This document shows, piece after piece, positions 1 through 8,840 of a DNA stretch of 17,981 bases. Source of the stretch: Bacillota bacterium (GTDB lineage Bacteria; Bacillota; Sulfobacillia; RBS10-35; JAJYVN01); assembly GCA_021827805.1 (NCBI GenBank), contig JAKAUG010000014.1:1-17981 (forward strand). Reading direction: 5' to 3'. Every line of letters starts with the position of its first letter. Position 1 is the stretch's first letter. A program made the position numbers and the translations under genes. Below the pieces are notes generated by a model that saw nothing but the letters and a program-made list of their open reading frames with translations, made no database searches and was not told where the DNA came from.

Positions 1-1826
1 TGCCGCGCGGCGTACAGAGCCAGCAGGTCCTCAGCCATGCGCCTGACCGACTCGCGCACCCGCTGCTTGGTGCGGGCCCATTCGGCGCCGCCCAGGCGCG
101 AGACCCGCGGCTGTCGGCCCTCGCCCCCGATATACTTCTGGACGAGGGCGATCTGGTCTGTGGGCACATACAGCCGGTCCGTCCCGTCGTAGCGGAGGAC
201 GAGGTAGTCGCGGGTCTTGTTCTGCACGACCAGGGATTGCGTGCCCAGATACTGCCCGATCCCGTGGGTGGCGTGGACCACGAAGTCCCCCACCGCCAGA
301 TCCTCGTAGCCATCCAGGCGCCCACCCGCCGGGGTGCGCCGCACCCGGGAGGGACGGCGCCGGCTGCCCAGCAGATCTGCTTCCCCCAGCGCGGCCAGGC
401 CAATCCCCGGGATCTCCCAGCCTGTCGGCAGGTGCCCGACACGCACCGCCACGCCGCCCGGGGGCATGGGGTCCTCAGAGGAGAGATGGCGCACCGCGGT
501 GATGTCGGCCTCCCGCAGCTGATCCACCAGCCACTGCGCCCTCTCCGCGCTGGATACCCAACAGACCGTCCTGTACTGGCCGCGGCACCAGCGGCGCAGG
601 CCGTCCAGCGCCAGTTGCCACTGTCCGCCGAAGGGAGGCGCGCCCCGCGCCGTCACGGCGAAGTGTTCCTGCGGGTGCACCCCCGTCAGGGAACGGCCAA
701 GGTTGTCCACGTAGACCACCGCGCCCTGGCCCACGTCGTGCAGCCAGTCCCCGGGGAGCCCGAAGGCCTCGGCCTGCTCTGGCAGGATGCGTCCTTCGGC
801 CAGAAAGCCCGCGAGACGCGTCTGCTCATGCCGCTGCAACGCGACCAGGGCGTCGGTGGCCGCGCCAGCGTCCAGGACCAGCAGCAGGGGACGGGGCCAG
901 CGCTCGCGCAGGTAGTCCAGCACCGAGTGACCAGCGTCCACGAAGGGTAGATAGTTCTCCCATAGACCCGGCGCGGTACCCGCGGCCAGAGCCTGGAGGT
1001 CCTCCCGCACCTGTGCCTCGAGGCGGCCGCCGGCGTCCTGCTCCCCCTGCAGGCGCTCCCGCTGGGCCGCCAGGGACTCGGCGATCCTGCCGAGGGCCTG
1101 GTCCCGCCTCTCCGCCCGCGGGGCGGGCACCTCGCGGGCGGGGGGGATCAGCACCGTCTCCAGGGCCTCCAGGGAACGCTGGTTGTCCGCGGAAAAGGCC
1201 CGCAGGGAGAGCACCGTCTCGTCTCCGCACTCCACACGCACCGGATGCTCCGCTGTCAGGGGGTAAACGTCGACGATGCCCCCGCGCACCGCGAAGCTGC
1301 CGGGCCCCTCCACCACGACCTGCCGCTCATAGCCCGCCTCGGCGAGGGCGCGCGCCAGCTTCCCGGGGTCCAACGCCATGCCGCACTCCACCGTGCGCAG
1401 GGCCGAGCGGAACAGCGCCACAGGCGCCAGCTGACGGCGCAGGGCGGTCACCGGCAGCGACAGGACGGGCGGGGAGCCGCCGCCGGCCACCAGCTCAGCC
1501 AGCACCCTCAGCCGGCGCGCATGCACTTCCGGACCCTGCGCCATCACGGCATAGGGCAGGAACTCCCGGGGCGGAAAGAGCAGACAGGGGGCGTCCATCC
1601 AGACAGAGGCGGTCTCCGCCGCCGACTGGGCACTGGCCCCATCCGCCGTCACGAGCACCACGGGACGTCCCGTCGCCCGGCCGAGCGCCAGACCCAGGCC
1701 CACGGCCGCCTGCGCCGGCAGGCCGCTGACCGCCAGCTCCCGTTCGCCGCGGCGCACGGCGTCCACGAGACCCGAGCATTCGGGCAGGCCGCTCCAGCGG
1801 TCCAGCAGATCCAGGGGCGACGGCAA
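1..1826 (-). CDS. mfd: Transcription-repair coupling factor Mfd, N-terminal 608 residues (runs off the window)
   Basis: Mfd removes RNA polymerase stalled at DNA lesions and recruits UvrA. The minus frame is open from 1826 to base 1 without a stop. The N-terminal UvrB-like module is visible: around residues 165-215 it reads GPGSFAVRGGIVDVYP, the typical Mfd/UvrB fold signature. Around residues 505-567 lies the CarD-like RNA-polymerase-interacting domain (VGDFVVHATHGIGQYLG, then RYDGTDRLYVP). The linker to the helicase module follows (RTKQRVRESVRRMAEDLLALY). The translocase motifs lie outside the window. I chose the TTG at 1826 because it is the first usable start after the pth stop and has GGGAGGGAG about nine bases upstream; no ATG or GTG is in frame there. 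It lies 30 nt after pth, the B. subtilis pth-mfd order without the intervening fin gene. Identity is secure; the start is probable. Confidence 0.95.
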   Translation of the reverse strand, partial: MPSPLDLLDRWSGLPECSGLVDAVRRGERELAVSGLPAQAAVGLGLALGRATGRPVVLVTADGASAQSAAETASVWMDAPCLLFPPREFLPYAVMAQGPEVHARRLRVLAELVAGGGSPPVLSLPVTALRRQLAPVALFRSALRTVECGMALDPGKLARALAEAGYERQVVVEGPGSFAVRGGIVDVYPLTAEHPVRVECGDETVLSLRAFSADNQRSLEALETVLIPPAREVPAPRAERRDQALGRIAESLAAQRERLQGEQDAGGRLEAQVREDLQALAAGTAPGLWENYLPFVDAGHSVLDYLRERWPRPLLLVLDAGAATDALVALQRHEQTRLAGFLAEGRILPEQAEAFGLPGDWLHDVGQGAVVYVDNLGRSLTGVHPQEHFAVTARGAPPFGGQWQLALDGLRRWCRGQYRTVCWVSSAERAQWLVDQLREADITAVRHLSSEDPMPPGGVAVRVGHLPTGWEIPGIGLAALGEADLLGSRRRPSRVRRTPAGGRLDGYEDLAVGDFVVHATHGIGQYLGTQSLVVQNKTRDYLVLRYDGTDRLYVPTDQIALVQKYIGGEGRQPRVSRLGGAEWARTKQRVRESVRRMAEDLLALYAAR

Positions 1827-1856
1827 CGGGCCCCACTCCCTCCCCGGCCGGCCGGC

Positions 1857-2474
1857 CTACATGACACCCGGACGGTTGAAGCGGACCATGGCCAATTCCA
1901 GGCCCAGCGTGCAGACCGCCTCCACGGCGTCCGCCGCGCGCCCGAGGGCCTCCTCCCACGTCGGGCGGTCCTGGGGAGCGACGCTTCCCAGCACATGCTC
2001 CGCGGCGTCCACACCCACGGGCGGCCGGCCGATGCCCACGCGCACGCGGGCCAACCCAGACGCGCCGAGCATGGCCTGCACGGATGCCACACCGCGGTGG
2101 CCACCCGCCCCCCCATCGGGGCGCAGACGCAGGGACCCCAGGGGCAGGTCCATGTCGTCGTACACCAGCAGCAACTGTTGCGGTCCGAGCCCCTCCCGCC
2201 GGCAGACGGGACCGACCGCGTCCCCGCTCAGGTTCATGAAGGTGAGCGGGCGCAGCAGCAGGACGTCGGCCTCGCCAAGGCGCAGGCGGGCGCTCTCGCC
2301 AGGCACGCCGCGCCCCAGCCGCCGGAAGCCGACGCCGTGACGTTCCGCAAGCAACGCCAACACAGCGAACCCGGCGTTGTGCCGGGTTCGTATGTACTGC
2401 GGGCCCGGATTGCCCAGACCCACCACAAGCCACCTGCTCGTCGTGCGGGCACCGTTCCCTTCCTGCCGGTCCAA
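1857..2474 (-). CDS. pth: Peptidyl-tRNA hydrolase
   Basis: Pth cleaves peptidyl-tRNA released from stalled ribosomes and recycles the tRNA. The protein is 205 residues, slightly longer than the usual 185-195. The signature VVGLGNPGPQY is at residues 17-27, with Asn22 and catalytic His32 (TRHNAGF), Asn81 (RPLTFMNLSG) and Asp106 (LVYDDMDLP). In the GGHRG segment, Arg126 stands where the Escherichia coli enzyme has Asn114. The start is a TTG at 2474, nine bases after the rplY stop. A GGAGGG lies 13 nt upstream, which is rather far, and the only other in-frame starts (GTG codons 17-18) would cut into the first strand. So the gene is the spoVC equivalent, cotranscribed with rplY and followed by mfd. 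Confidence 0.95.
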   Translation of the reverse strand: MDRQEGNGARTTSRWLVVGLGNPGPQYIRTRHNAGFAVLALLAERHGVGFRRLGRGVPGESARLRLGEADVLLLRPLTFMNLSGDAVGPVCRREGLGPQQLLLVYDDMDLPLGSLRLRPDGGAGGHRGVASVQAMLGASGLARVRVGIGRPPVGVDAAEHVLGSVAPQDRPTWEEALGRAADAVEAVCTLGLELAMVRFNRPGVM

Positions 2475-2483
2475 CGCGGGCGC

Positions 2484-3101
2484 CTAGCCCTCCGCCGGTG
2501 CGGCACCCTCGGCCGGAGTGGCCGGGGTCGCTGTCGCTTCCGGTTCGGCCGCCCGCGGCACGCCGACACTGACCAGAACCTCCTCGGGGCCGGCCAGGAC
2601 CGCGACCCCAGCCGGAACGGCCACCTGGGCGACTGTGAGGAACTCGCCCACATCGAGGGCCGAGACGTCCACGACGATCTGCTCCGGCAGGTCAGCCGGC
2701 AGACAGCTGACGCGCAGGTGGTGCAGGACCACCTGCAGCACGCCACCCCTTCTGGACACCTGCTCCGCACCCTCGATATGCACGGGAACCTCCGCGTGGA
2801 TGCGCTCCAGCGCGGAAACCGCCTGGAAGTCCACGTGCAGGGGCTTGCGGCTCACGGGGTGGTGCTGGATCTCCTTGACGACCACGGTGCGCGGCGCGGG
2901 CTCCCCATCCACGTCAAGGCGCAGAACGTGGTGCGCGCCTCCCCGTGAGAGCAGCAGCGCGAACTCGTGCGCATCCAGACCCAGGGTCAGCGGCTGGACG
3001 CCATGCCCATACATGACCGCCGGCACCCGCCCCTGCGCGCGGTCGCGGTTGGGATGGCCCGCCGTCCGGCGGGACGCCTGAAGCGAAAACTCTGTGGCCA
3101 A
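2484..3101 (-). CDS. rplY: Large ribosomal subunit protein bL25, long CTC/TL5 form
   Basis: This is the 5S rRNA-binding protein called Ctc in B. subtilis, where it is a general stress protein. The N-terminal L25 domain covers about residues 1-92 (GRVPAVMYGHG at 25-35; VVKEIQHHPVSRKPLHVDF before residue 95). The C-terminal CTC domain (LPADLPEQIVVDVSALDVGE) covers about 95-180, and the protein ends in an Ala/Pro/Glu-rich tail from about 185 on. At 205 residues it fits the long form. The TTG start at 3101 is well supported: GGGAGG sits eight bases upstream and the next residues match the family N-terminus. A TTGACA/TAGACT promoter lies 80-109 bp upstream, and pth follows after nine bases. In B. 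subtilis the gene sits directly after prs; here about 3 kb of unrelated genes separate them. Confidence 0.95.
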   Translation of the reverse strand: MATEFSLQASRRTAGHPNRDRAQGRVPAVMYGHGVQPLTLGLDAHEFALLLSRGGAHHVLRLDVDGEPAPRTVVVKEIQHHPVSRKPLHVDFQAVSALERIHAEVPVHIEGAEQVSRRGGVLQVVLHHLRVSCLPADLPEQIVVDVSALDVGEFLTVAQVAVPAGVAVLAGPEEVLVSVGVPRAAEPEATATPATPAEGAAPAEG

Positions 3102-3180
3102 CGCGATCCCTCCCGCCGGAGCCGCCTCACCGCCATCAGCACAAAACGGCCGCGGCGGCCCTTCGTCCCGGCAAGCTTGC

Positions 3181-3210
3181 AGTCTAGGCCTCCGGCGAAG
3201 CCGCTGTCAA
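3181..3210 (-). promoter_or_regulatory. Sigma-A-type promoter for rplY-pth-mfd
   Basis: On the minus strand TTGACA (3205-3210) is followed after 18 bases by TAGACT (3181-3186). The -35 is perfect and the -10 matches four of six consensus bases. It gives a leader of roughly 70-75 nt before the rplY start. It makes sense because the upstream cyclase gene is unlikely to drive ribosome-associated genes. Confidence 0.65.
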
Positions 3211-3276
3211 CCGGACCGCGCCCCGCGCCCAAGCATGACGTAGCGGGCGGGGGGGCGCCGCACCTCGCCAGCGGAC

Positions 3277-3292
3277 TCCCCGGAAACGGGGA
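3277..3292 (-). terminator. Short hairpin after the cyclase gene, possible weak terminator
   Basis: A perfect 6-bp inverted repeat (tccccg, four-base loop, cgggga) lies 12-27 nt past the cyclase stop. No T-run follows on the minus strand, so intrinsic termination is doubtful. On the plus strand the loop would be GAAA. Confidence 0.25.
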
Positions 3293-3303
3293 CTGCTCGC
3301 ATC

Positions 3304-3987
3304 TCAGCCCCGCGACGTCTCCGGGGCCTCCCTGATGGCCACCACGCGCGCCGGGGCCCCACTGGAGTGCAGGACGAGGATCGGCAGGGCCAGCACGCGC
3401 CAGCGGCTCGGTGGCAACAGTTCGGTATCCAGGCGCAGGCCCTCCGCGATCCAGATACCGCGCTCCAGCAGCTCACGGTGAATCTCGTAGTTGTTCGGAG
3501 AGCGCCCTCCGACGCTGAATCCCTCGACGCCCACGCCGCGCACACCACATGCGGCGAGCCGGCGCGCCCCCTCGACGGAGAGCCGCGGCGCCAGGTCCAC
3601 CCACTCGCGCGACCAGCCACGGCGGCGCCACCAGCCACCCACCAAGAGCACGACGGCATCGGGACCGAGTTGCGGCTCGATGGCCTCCAGCCGCTCGGGA
3701 CCCACCACCACGCCGGGCGCCTCTCCCAGGCAGTCCACCACGACGGCGCGGCCATGGAGGCGCTCGGGCGGATACTCGTCCATCGTGGGGCGGAGGCCCT
3801 GGTGATAGGGTGAGTCCATGTGCGTCCCCCAGTGCAGGGGTGTGTCCAGGCGCTCCAGGTTCCACCCGGAGGCGGCGGCGTTGGACACAAGCCGCAGGTG
3901 CGGAGGCTCCACGTCCGGAATCCCGGGACAGTTGTCATACAGCGGCAGGGATAGGTCCAGGAACTCGAGATCCTGCGACAGGGCCAT
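3304..3987 (-). CDS. Cyclase-family metal hydrolase (kynurenine-formamidase-like fold)
   Basis: The 227-residue protein carries the family signature HWGTHMDSPYH at residues 52-62, which supplies the metal ligands His52, His56, Asp58 and His62. Further on, GVGVEGFSVGG and EIHRELLERGIWIAEGL match the second conserved block of the cyclase superfamily (PF04199), with its His and Glu. Known members hydrolyse formylkynurenine, isatin or lactone/amide substrates, usually with Mn or Zn; the substrate cannot be read from sequence. The ATG at 3987 has GGGGGAG five bases upstream. The gene is divergent from the sugar isomerase at 4071 (83-bp gap) and no tryptophan-degradation gene is near, so kynB is not a justified name. 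It belongs to the inserted block between prs and rplY. Confidence 0.85.
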   Translation of the reverse strand: MALSQDLEFLDLSLPLYDNCPGIPDVEPPHLRLVSNAAASGWNLERLDTPLHWGTHMDSPYHQGLRPTMDEYPPERLHGRAVVVDCLGEAPGVVVGPERLEAIEPQLGPDAVVLLVGGWWRRRGWSREWVDLAPRLSVEGARRLAACGVRGVGVEGFSVGGRSPNNYEIHRELLERGIWIAEGLRLDTELLPPSRWRVLALPILVLHSSGAPARVVAIREAPETSRG

Positions 3988-4070
3988 CGCTGCTCCCCCT
4001 CGGCAAGGTCTTGGCGAGGAGTTCGCAAACGGGCCCGGGGCGCCCTGCCCCCGCGCTGGAGGTCATCTGC

Positions 4071-4907
4071 GTGCGCATGGCGCTATGCAACGAGATGTTC
4101 ACCGACCGGCCCCTGGAGCAGATCGCCGTACTGGCAGCCGAACTGGGATACGAGGGCCTGGAACTGGCTCCGTTCACCCTGGACCCGTCAGGTGTCGGGG
4201 CCCTCGGTCCGGCGGAGCTGCGGGCGGCCCGCAGGGCCGTCGAGAGGGCCGGGCTGGAAGTGGTGGGGCTGCACTGGCTCCTGGTGGGACCCCCCGGCCT
4301 GGAGCTGGTATCCACCGCCCGGGACGTGCGGGAGCGGACCAGCGCCTATTTGGTGCGGCTGGCGGAGATCTGCGCCGAACTCGGCGGTCGGGTGCTCGTG
4401 CTCGGCTCTCCCCGCCAACGCAACCTGGCACCGGGTCTGGATCGGGCCGCGGGCCTTGCCCTGGCCGCGAGCACCCTGCAGGCCGCGGTGCGGCGCGCCG
4501 AGGATCTCGGGGTGCGCTGGTCGCTTGAGCCCCTGCCGGCCGAGGAGACCAACTTCCTCAACACCCTGCGGGAGTGCCTCGACCTGGATGCCGCCCTGGG
4601 GGCGGGCCGGGCCCTGGGCGTGCAGCTGGACGTCAAGAGCCTCTGCGCGGAGGCCACCGATCCCACCCAGCCTGCCGAGGTGGTGCGCCGCCACGCCGCA
4701 CACGCCGCGCGCTTTGCCCACGTGCATGCCAACGACCGCAATCGGGGTGGGCCCGGTTCCGGCGACGTTGTGTTGGCACCCCTCGTCGCCGAGTTACGGC
4801 GCCTGGGATATGCGGGCTGGGTCTCGGTCGAGGTCTTCGACCTCTCCCTGGGACCCGAGGCCATCGCTGGCGCCAGCCTCGCGGCCCTGCGGGCCGCGGG
4901 CGCCTGA
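4071..4907 (+). CDS. TIM-barrel sugar phosphate isomerase/epimerase family protein
   Basis: The protein (278 residues from the GTG at 4071) belongs to the AP-endonuclease-2-like TIM barrel superfamily (PF01261), which includes IolE, IolI, hydroxypyruvate isomerase and D-tagatose 3-epimerase. The start MALCNEMF, then LGYEGLELAP at 26-34 are typical. Likely metal ligands lie at strand ends: Glu153 (WSLEPL), Asp187 (QLDVKS), a His in HVHAND (217 or 219) and Glu254 (VSVEVFD). PGSGDV at 228-233 is a common active-site loop in the family. GGAGG at 4058-4062 lies eight bases before the GTG at 4071; the ATG at 4077 would be 14 bases away but is possible. It is divergent from the cyclase and ends 31 bp before the convergent dehydrogenase. 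The substrate is unknown. Confidence 0.85.
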   Translation: MRMALCNEMFTDRPLEQIAVLAAELGYEGLELAPFTLDPSGVGALGPAELRAARRAVERAGLEVVGLHWLLVGPPGLELVSTARDVRERTSAYLVRLAEICAELGGRVLVLGSPRQRNLAPGLDRAAGLALAASTLQAAVRRAEDLGVRWSLEPLPAEETNFLNTLRECLDLDAALGAGRALGVQLDVKSLCAEATDPTQPAEVVRRHAAHAARFAHVHANDRNRGGPGSGDVVLAPLVAELRRLGYAGWVSVEVFDLSLGPEAIAGASLAALRAAGA

Positions 4908-4938
4908 GGGCCCCCCGACCCTGGCGCCGCCGCGCGGT

Positions 4939-5721
4939 TCAGGGCTTGCCCGCCGTGAGGCCCCCGTCCACGGCCAGCGCCGCGCCCATCACGAACGAGG
5001 ATTCCGGGGAGGCCAGAAACAGAGCCGCCGCCGCAACGTCCTCCGGACGTCCGAGTTCGTTGGTCAGCTGCCGGCGCCGGATGCTGGCCAGGGCCTCCTC
5101 CTCCCGGCCCTGGAAGGAGCGGCGGAGGTACCCCTGGACGAAGGGCGTGTAGATCGTGCCCGGCAGCAGGGCGTTCACGCGGATCCCGTACGGCGCCGCA
5201 TCCACCTGCATCGAACGCGTGAGGGCCAGCACGGCCCCCTTGCTGGCGGCGTAGGCCGCGCGCCGCCCGAGGCCCGTGTTGGCGATGGAGGAGGACATAT
5301 TGATGATGGACCCGCCGCCGCTCTGGGCCTTCATCTGCTCCACCGCGGCCCGGCAGCCGAGGAACACGCCCCGCACGTTGACGGCCATGACCCGGTCCCA
5401 GTCCTCGGGCGAGGTCTCCTCCACCGAACCGACCAGACCGATGCCGGCATTATGAAACGCCACGTCGAGCCGCCCGGTGCCGCCCGTGGCCACAGCATGG
5501 GCCACCAGGGCGCGTGCCGCCTCCGGATCCGTCACGTCCGTCGCCAGGAAGCTGGCGCGGCCCCCGCCCTGCTGGATCAGCTCCACCGTCTGGGCCCCGC
5601 CCGCCGCATCGATGTCGGCCACCGTCACAACGGCGCCCTCTCTGGCAAACAGGATGGCACTGGCCCGGCCGATCCCCGACCCGGCCCCGGTCACCAACGC
5701 CACGCGTCCCTCCAGGCGCAC
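4939..5721 (-). CDS. NAD-dependent short-chain dehydrogenase/reductase
   Basis: A classical SDR of 260 residues. TGAGSGIG starts at residue 11 (dinucleotide binding) and Asp36 at the end of the second strand (VADID) points to NAD(H) over NADP(H). HNAG at 90-93, Asn115, Ser144, Tyr157 and Lys161 (YAASK) form the active site. The C-terminus LAVDGGLTAGKP is typical of the FabG/glucose-dehydrogenase-like group. The GTG at 5721 gives the usual family N-terminus (VRLEGRVALVTG) and sits seven bases after a G-run; a GTG two codons upstream (5727) is the alternative. The SAF-domain gene ends 15 bases upstream, so the two are probably one transcript. The SDR probably oxidises a hydroxyl of a sugar or hydroxy acid; the substrate cannot be assigned. 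Confidence 0.92.
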   Translation of the reverse strand: MRLEGRVALVTGAGSGIGRASAILFAREGAVVTVADIDAAGGAQTVELIQQGGGRASFLATDVTDPEAARALVAHAVATGGTGRLDVAFHNAGIGLVGSVEETSPEDWDRVMAVNVRGVFLGCRAAVEQMKAQSGGGSIINMSSSIANTGLGRRAAYAASKGAVLALTRSMQVDAAPYGIRVNALLPGTIYTPFVQGYLRRSFQGREEEALASIRRRQLTNELGRPEDVAAAALFLASPESSFVMGAALAVDGGLTAGKP

Positions 5722-5736
5722 GGCCACACCCCCCAG

Positions 5737-6060
5737 CTAGCGCTCGGGACCACGGGCCAAATCTCCCCGTCCCCGCACGCCCCCCAGGTTCTGCACGTGC
5801 ACATGCGCGCCCGTGCCGATGGCCTGGGTGGCTCGCCCGATGACCGCTCCGTACTTGCGCACCTCGGCACCCATCGCGATGTCGCGCAGGGCCACCTTGT
5901 GGCCGAAGGGGATGCGGTCCAGAACCAGCACCTCGCCCTGGGCGCCCCCCACCGCGTAGCGCACGCGCTCTCCGGAGTCGAGGTCCCGCAGGGCCGTTCC
6001 CACGTCATCGCCGGCATGCATGACCACCAGGGCCTGGTGGGACTTGGTCTGCTGGGTCAT
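5737..6060 (-). CDS. Stand-alone UxaA-type SAF-domain protein (altronate dehydratase N-terminal domain-like)
   Basis: This 107-residue protein consists almost only of the SAF domain found at the N-terminus of UxaA/GarD dehydratases and as the separate small subunit SuyA of sulfolactate sulfo-lyase. Visible blocks are GDDVGTALRDLDSGE (about residues 17-31), IPFGHKVALRDI (about 54-65), KYGAVIGRAT (72-81) and the end of the domain at AHVHVQNL. The ATG at 6060 has GGGAGG six bases upstream; longer upstream extension is out of frame with any Shine-Dalgarno and is rejected. The large catalytic partner (UxaA C-terminal or SuyB-like, about 390 residues) is not in the window. The SDR follows directly. 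So the dehydratase partner is either encoded elsewhere or this protein works differently. Confidence 0.85.
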   Translation of the reverse strand: MTQQTKSHQALVVMHAGDDVGTALRDLDSGERVRYAVGGAQGEVLVLDRIPFGHKVALRDIAMGAEVRKYGAVIGRATQAIGTGAHVHVQNLGGVRGRGDLARGPER

Positions 6061-6156
6061 CGGCGGCCTCCCTCGTCCCCCGCAGGTTTCTCGCCGCACG
6101 CGCCAGGGTCCTGGCCCCACGGCACCGAATCGGCCTCACCCGGAGGAGGCGAGCCG

Positions 6157-6356
6157 TTGCACTGGCACTGGCCGGGGGCTCTGGAGGTGACCGCGGGCGC
6201 GATTTGGCTCTTCACCAGCGTGGTGTATGACCGCCAGGGGATGCACCGGCGCCTCCAGCGTCGTGGCGCCGATCCCCGCGCCCTGGGCCCCTCCCTCTGG
6301 ATCCAGCGACTCATGGGCCTCGCCCTGCTGATCCTTGGCCTTCTCGACCTCTCCCG

Positions 6357-6360
<4 letters not shown>
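6157..6360 (+). CDS. Small two-helix membrane protein of unknown function (67 residues)
   Basis: I do not recognise a family. The TTG at 6157 has GGAGGAGG ending seven bases upstream, an excellent ribosome binding site, and codon third positions are almost all G or C, as in the neighbouring genes. Two hydrophobic stretches are visible: about residues 6-24 (GALEVTAGAIWLFTSVVY) and about 52-65 (LMGLALLILGLLDL). They are joined by a basic linker rich in Arg (HRRLQRRGADPR), which would favour a cytoplasmic loop. It is divergent from the SAF gene (96-bp gap), and its TAG stop shares the tetranucleotide CTAG with the prs stop on the other strand. The frame is open far upstream, so openness itself is not evidence; the ribosome binding site, hydrophobicity and codon bias are. 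Confidence 0.65.
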
Positions 6361-7349
<989 letters not shown>

Positions 7350-7376
7350 GGAGCCATCCCCCTCGTCTCGCCCGCG

Positions 7377-8840
7377 CTAGGGCCGCTCGACCGGTGACTC
7401 GGCTTCTCGGCCCAGGCGTCGCCTGGCCCAACCGGTCTTCTGCACCTGCGGCACCCGCCCGATCACCAGGGCGTCCGGGTCCACAGGCCTGGTCACGGTG
7501 GTGCCCGCCGCCACGAAGCCACCGGCGCCCACCCGCACGGGGGCCACCAGGTTGGCGTTGCAGCCGACGAACGCGCCGTCGTCGATCACCGTGCGGTGCT
7601 TGTGCCGCCCATCGAAGTTCACCGTGATCACGCCAGCGCCGATGTTCACGCGGCTCCCCACGTCGGCGTCGCCGATGTAGCTGTGGTGCATCTGTTTGGT
7701 GCCCGCCCCGACGGTCGCGTTCTTCACCTCGGCGAAGTTTCCAACCTCCACACCCTCGCCCAGACGGCAACCGGGGCGGATGTGCGAGAAGGGCCCAACC
7801 CGGCACCCCGCATCGAGGTCGCTGTCCTCCACCACGGAGTGGCGCACCTCGCAGTTGGGGCCCAGGCGGCTGGAGCGGAGGTGGGTACCGGGCCCCAGAA
7901 CGCAGCCGGAGCCGATCCTGCAGGGGCCCTCGATCAGGGTCTCGGGCCAGAGCACCGTGTCGGGTTCGATCTGCGCCCGCTCATCCACCCACGTGGTGGC
8001 GGGGTCGACCACCGTGACCCCAGCCAGCATCAGCCGTGCCAGGACCCGGCGGCGCACGGACGCCTCCGCGGAGGCCAGAGACAGCCGATCGTTGACTCCC
8101 AGGACGCTCTCCGCGTCCCGCGCCGGCAGGGCCTGGACGGGCCGCCCTTCGGCGACGAGGCTCCCCAGGACATCGGTCAGGTAGATCTCTCCCTGGGCGT
8201 TGGCGGGCGTGCAGCACTCCAACAGCCGCTCCAGCAGGGTGCGCTCAAAGCACCCCACGCCCGCGTTCACCTCCTGGATCCGGCGCTGCTCGGCCGTGGC
8301 GTCCCGTTCCTCCACGATCGCCAGCGGGCGGCCGTCTCCGTCCCGCACAATCCGCCCATACCCGCCGGGATCCTGCACCAGCGCCGTGAGCAGGGTTGCC
8401 GCCGCGGACGCGGAGCGGTGCACCTCGAGCAATTCGCCGAGCTGCTCCGCCTGCAGGAGCGGAGTGTCCCCGGGCAGCACCAGGACGGTGCCAAGTTCTG
8501 CCTGGCCGCGCAGTACCGCCAGCCCCGCCATGGTCGCATGCCCCGTGCCGCGCTGCTCCGCCTGGATGGCGAACTCCACCCGCAGGGCTCCCAGTTCCTC
8601 GGAGGCCGCCTGGATCGTGTTCTGGACGGAATGGGCACCGTTGCCCACCACCACCACCGCCCGACCGATCCCCGCGGCCGCCACGGCACGCAGGACCCGC
8701 AGCACCATCGGCACGCCCCCCACCGCATGGAGCACCTTGGGCAACCGCGAGCGCATGCGCTTGCCTAGGCCCGCGGCCAGGACGACCGCCACCACGTCCG
8801 AAGCCGGTCTGGACGTCAATCCGCTCCCCTCCGCTCTCAT
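7377..8840 (-). CDS. glmU: Bifunctional N-acetylglucosamine-1-phosphate uridyltransferase / glucosamine-1-phosphate acetyltransferase
   Basis: GlmU makes UDP-GlcNAc for peptidoglycan and wall polymers. The 487-residue protein shows the uridyltransferase signature VVLAAGLGKRMRSRLPK at about residues 19-35, QAEQRGTGHA, LPGDTPLL and a GVNDR linker. The C-terminal half is a left-handed beta-helix with hexapeptide repeats from about residue 260. The acetyltransferase site is marked by MHHSYIGDADVG and NIGAGVITVNFDG. The ATG at 8840 overlaps the purR stop by four bases (ATGA), suggesting translational coupling. A TTG at 8819 with GGAGGGGAG about six bases upstream is a strong alternative start and would remove seven residues. 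The yabJ and spoVG genes found between purR and glmU in B. subtilis are absent. Confidence 0.97.
   Translation of the reverse strand: MRAEGSGLTSRPASDVVAVVLAAGLGKRMRSRLPKVLHAVGGVPMVLRVLRAVAAAGIGRAVVVVGNGAHSVQNTIQAASEELGALRVEFAIQAEQRGTGHATMAGLAVLRGQAELGTVLVLPGDTPLLQAEQLGELLEVHRSASAAATLLTALVQDPGGYGRIVRDGDGRPLAIVEERDATAEQRRIQEVNAGVGCFERTLLERLLECCTPANAQGEIYLTDVLGSLVAEGRPVQALPARDAESVLGVNDRLSLASAEASVRRRVLARLMLAGVTVVDPATTWVDERAQIEPDTVLWPETLIEGPCRIGSGCVLGPGTHLRSSRLGPNCEVRHSVVEDSDLDAGCRVGPFSHIRPGCRLGEGVEVGNFAEVKNATVGAGTKQMHHSYIGDADVGSRVNIGAGVITVNFDGRHKHRTVIDDGAFVGCNANLVAPVRVGAGGFVAAGTTVTRPVDPDALVIGRVPQVQKTGWARRRLGREAESPVERP

Noticed and set aside
237..950. 237-codon plus-strand open frame at the left end
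   Set aside because: The minus strand here encodes clear Mfd domains continuing to base 1.
1245..2948. 567-codon plus-strand open frame
   Set aside because: Antisense to mfd, pth and rplY; its composition (Gln, His, Arg, Ala-rich) is the mirror of GC-rich codons, with no recognisable domain.
3304..3987. Naming the cyclase gene kynB (kynurenine formamidase)
   Set aside because: The motif defines only the superfamily; no tryptophan catabolism gene is nearby and the C-terminal half is not diagnostic.
4192..6156. Very long plus-strand open frame (722 codons to 6360)
   Set aside because: It runs through the isomerase in another frame and antisense to the SDR and SAF genes, whose motifs are unmistakable. 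Only its last 67 codons have a ribosome binding site and membrane-protein character.
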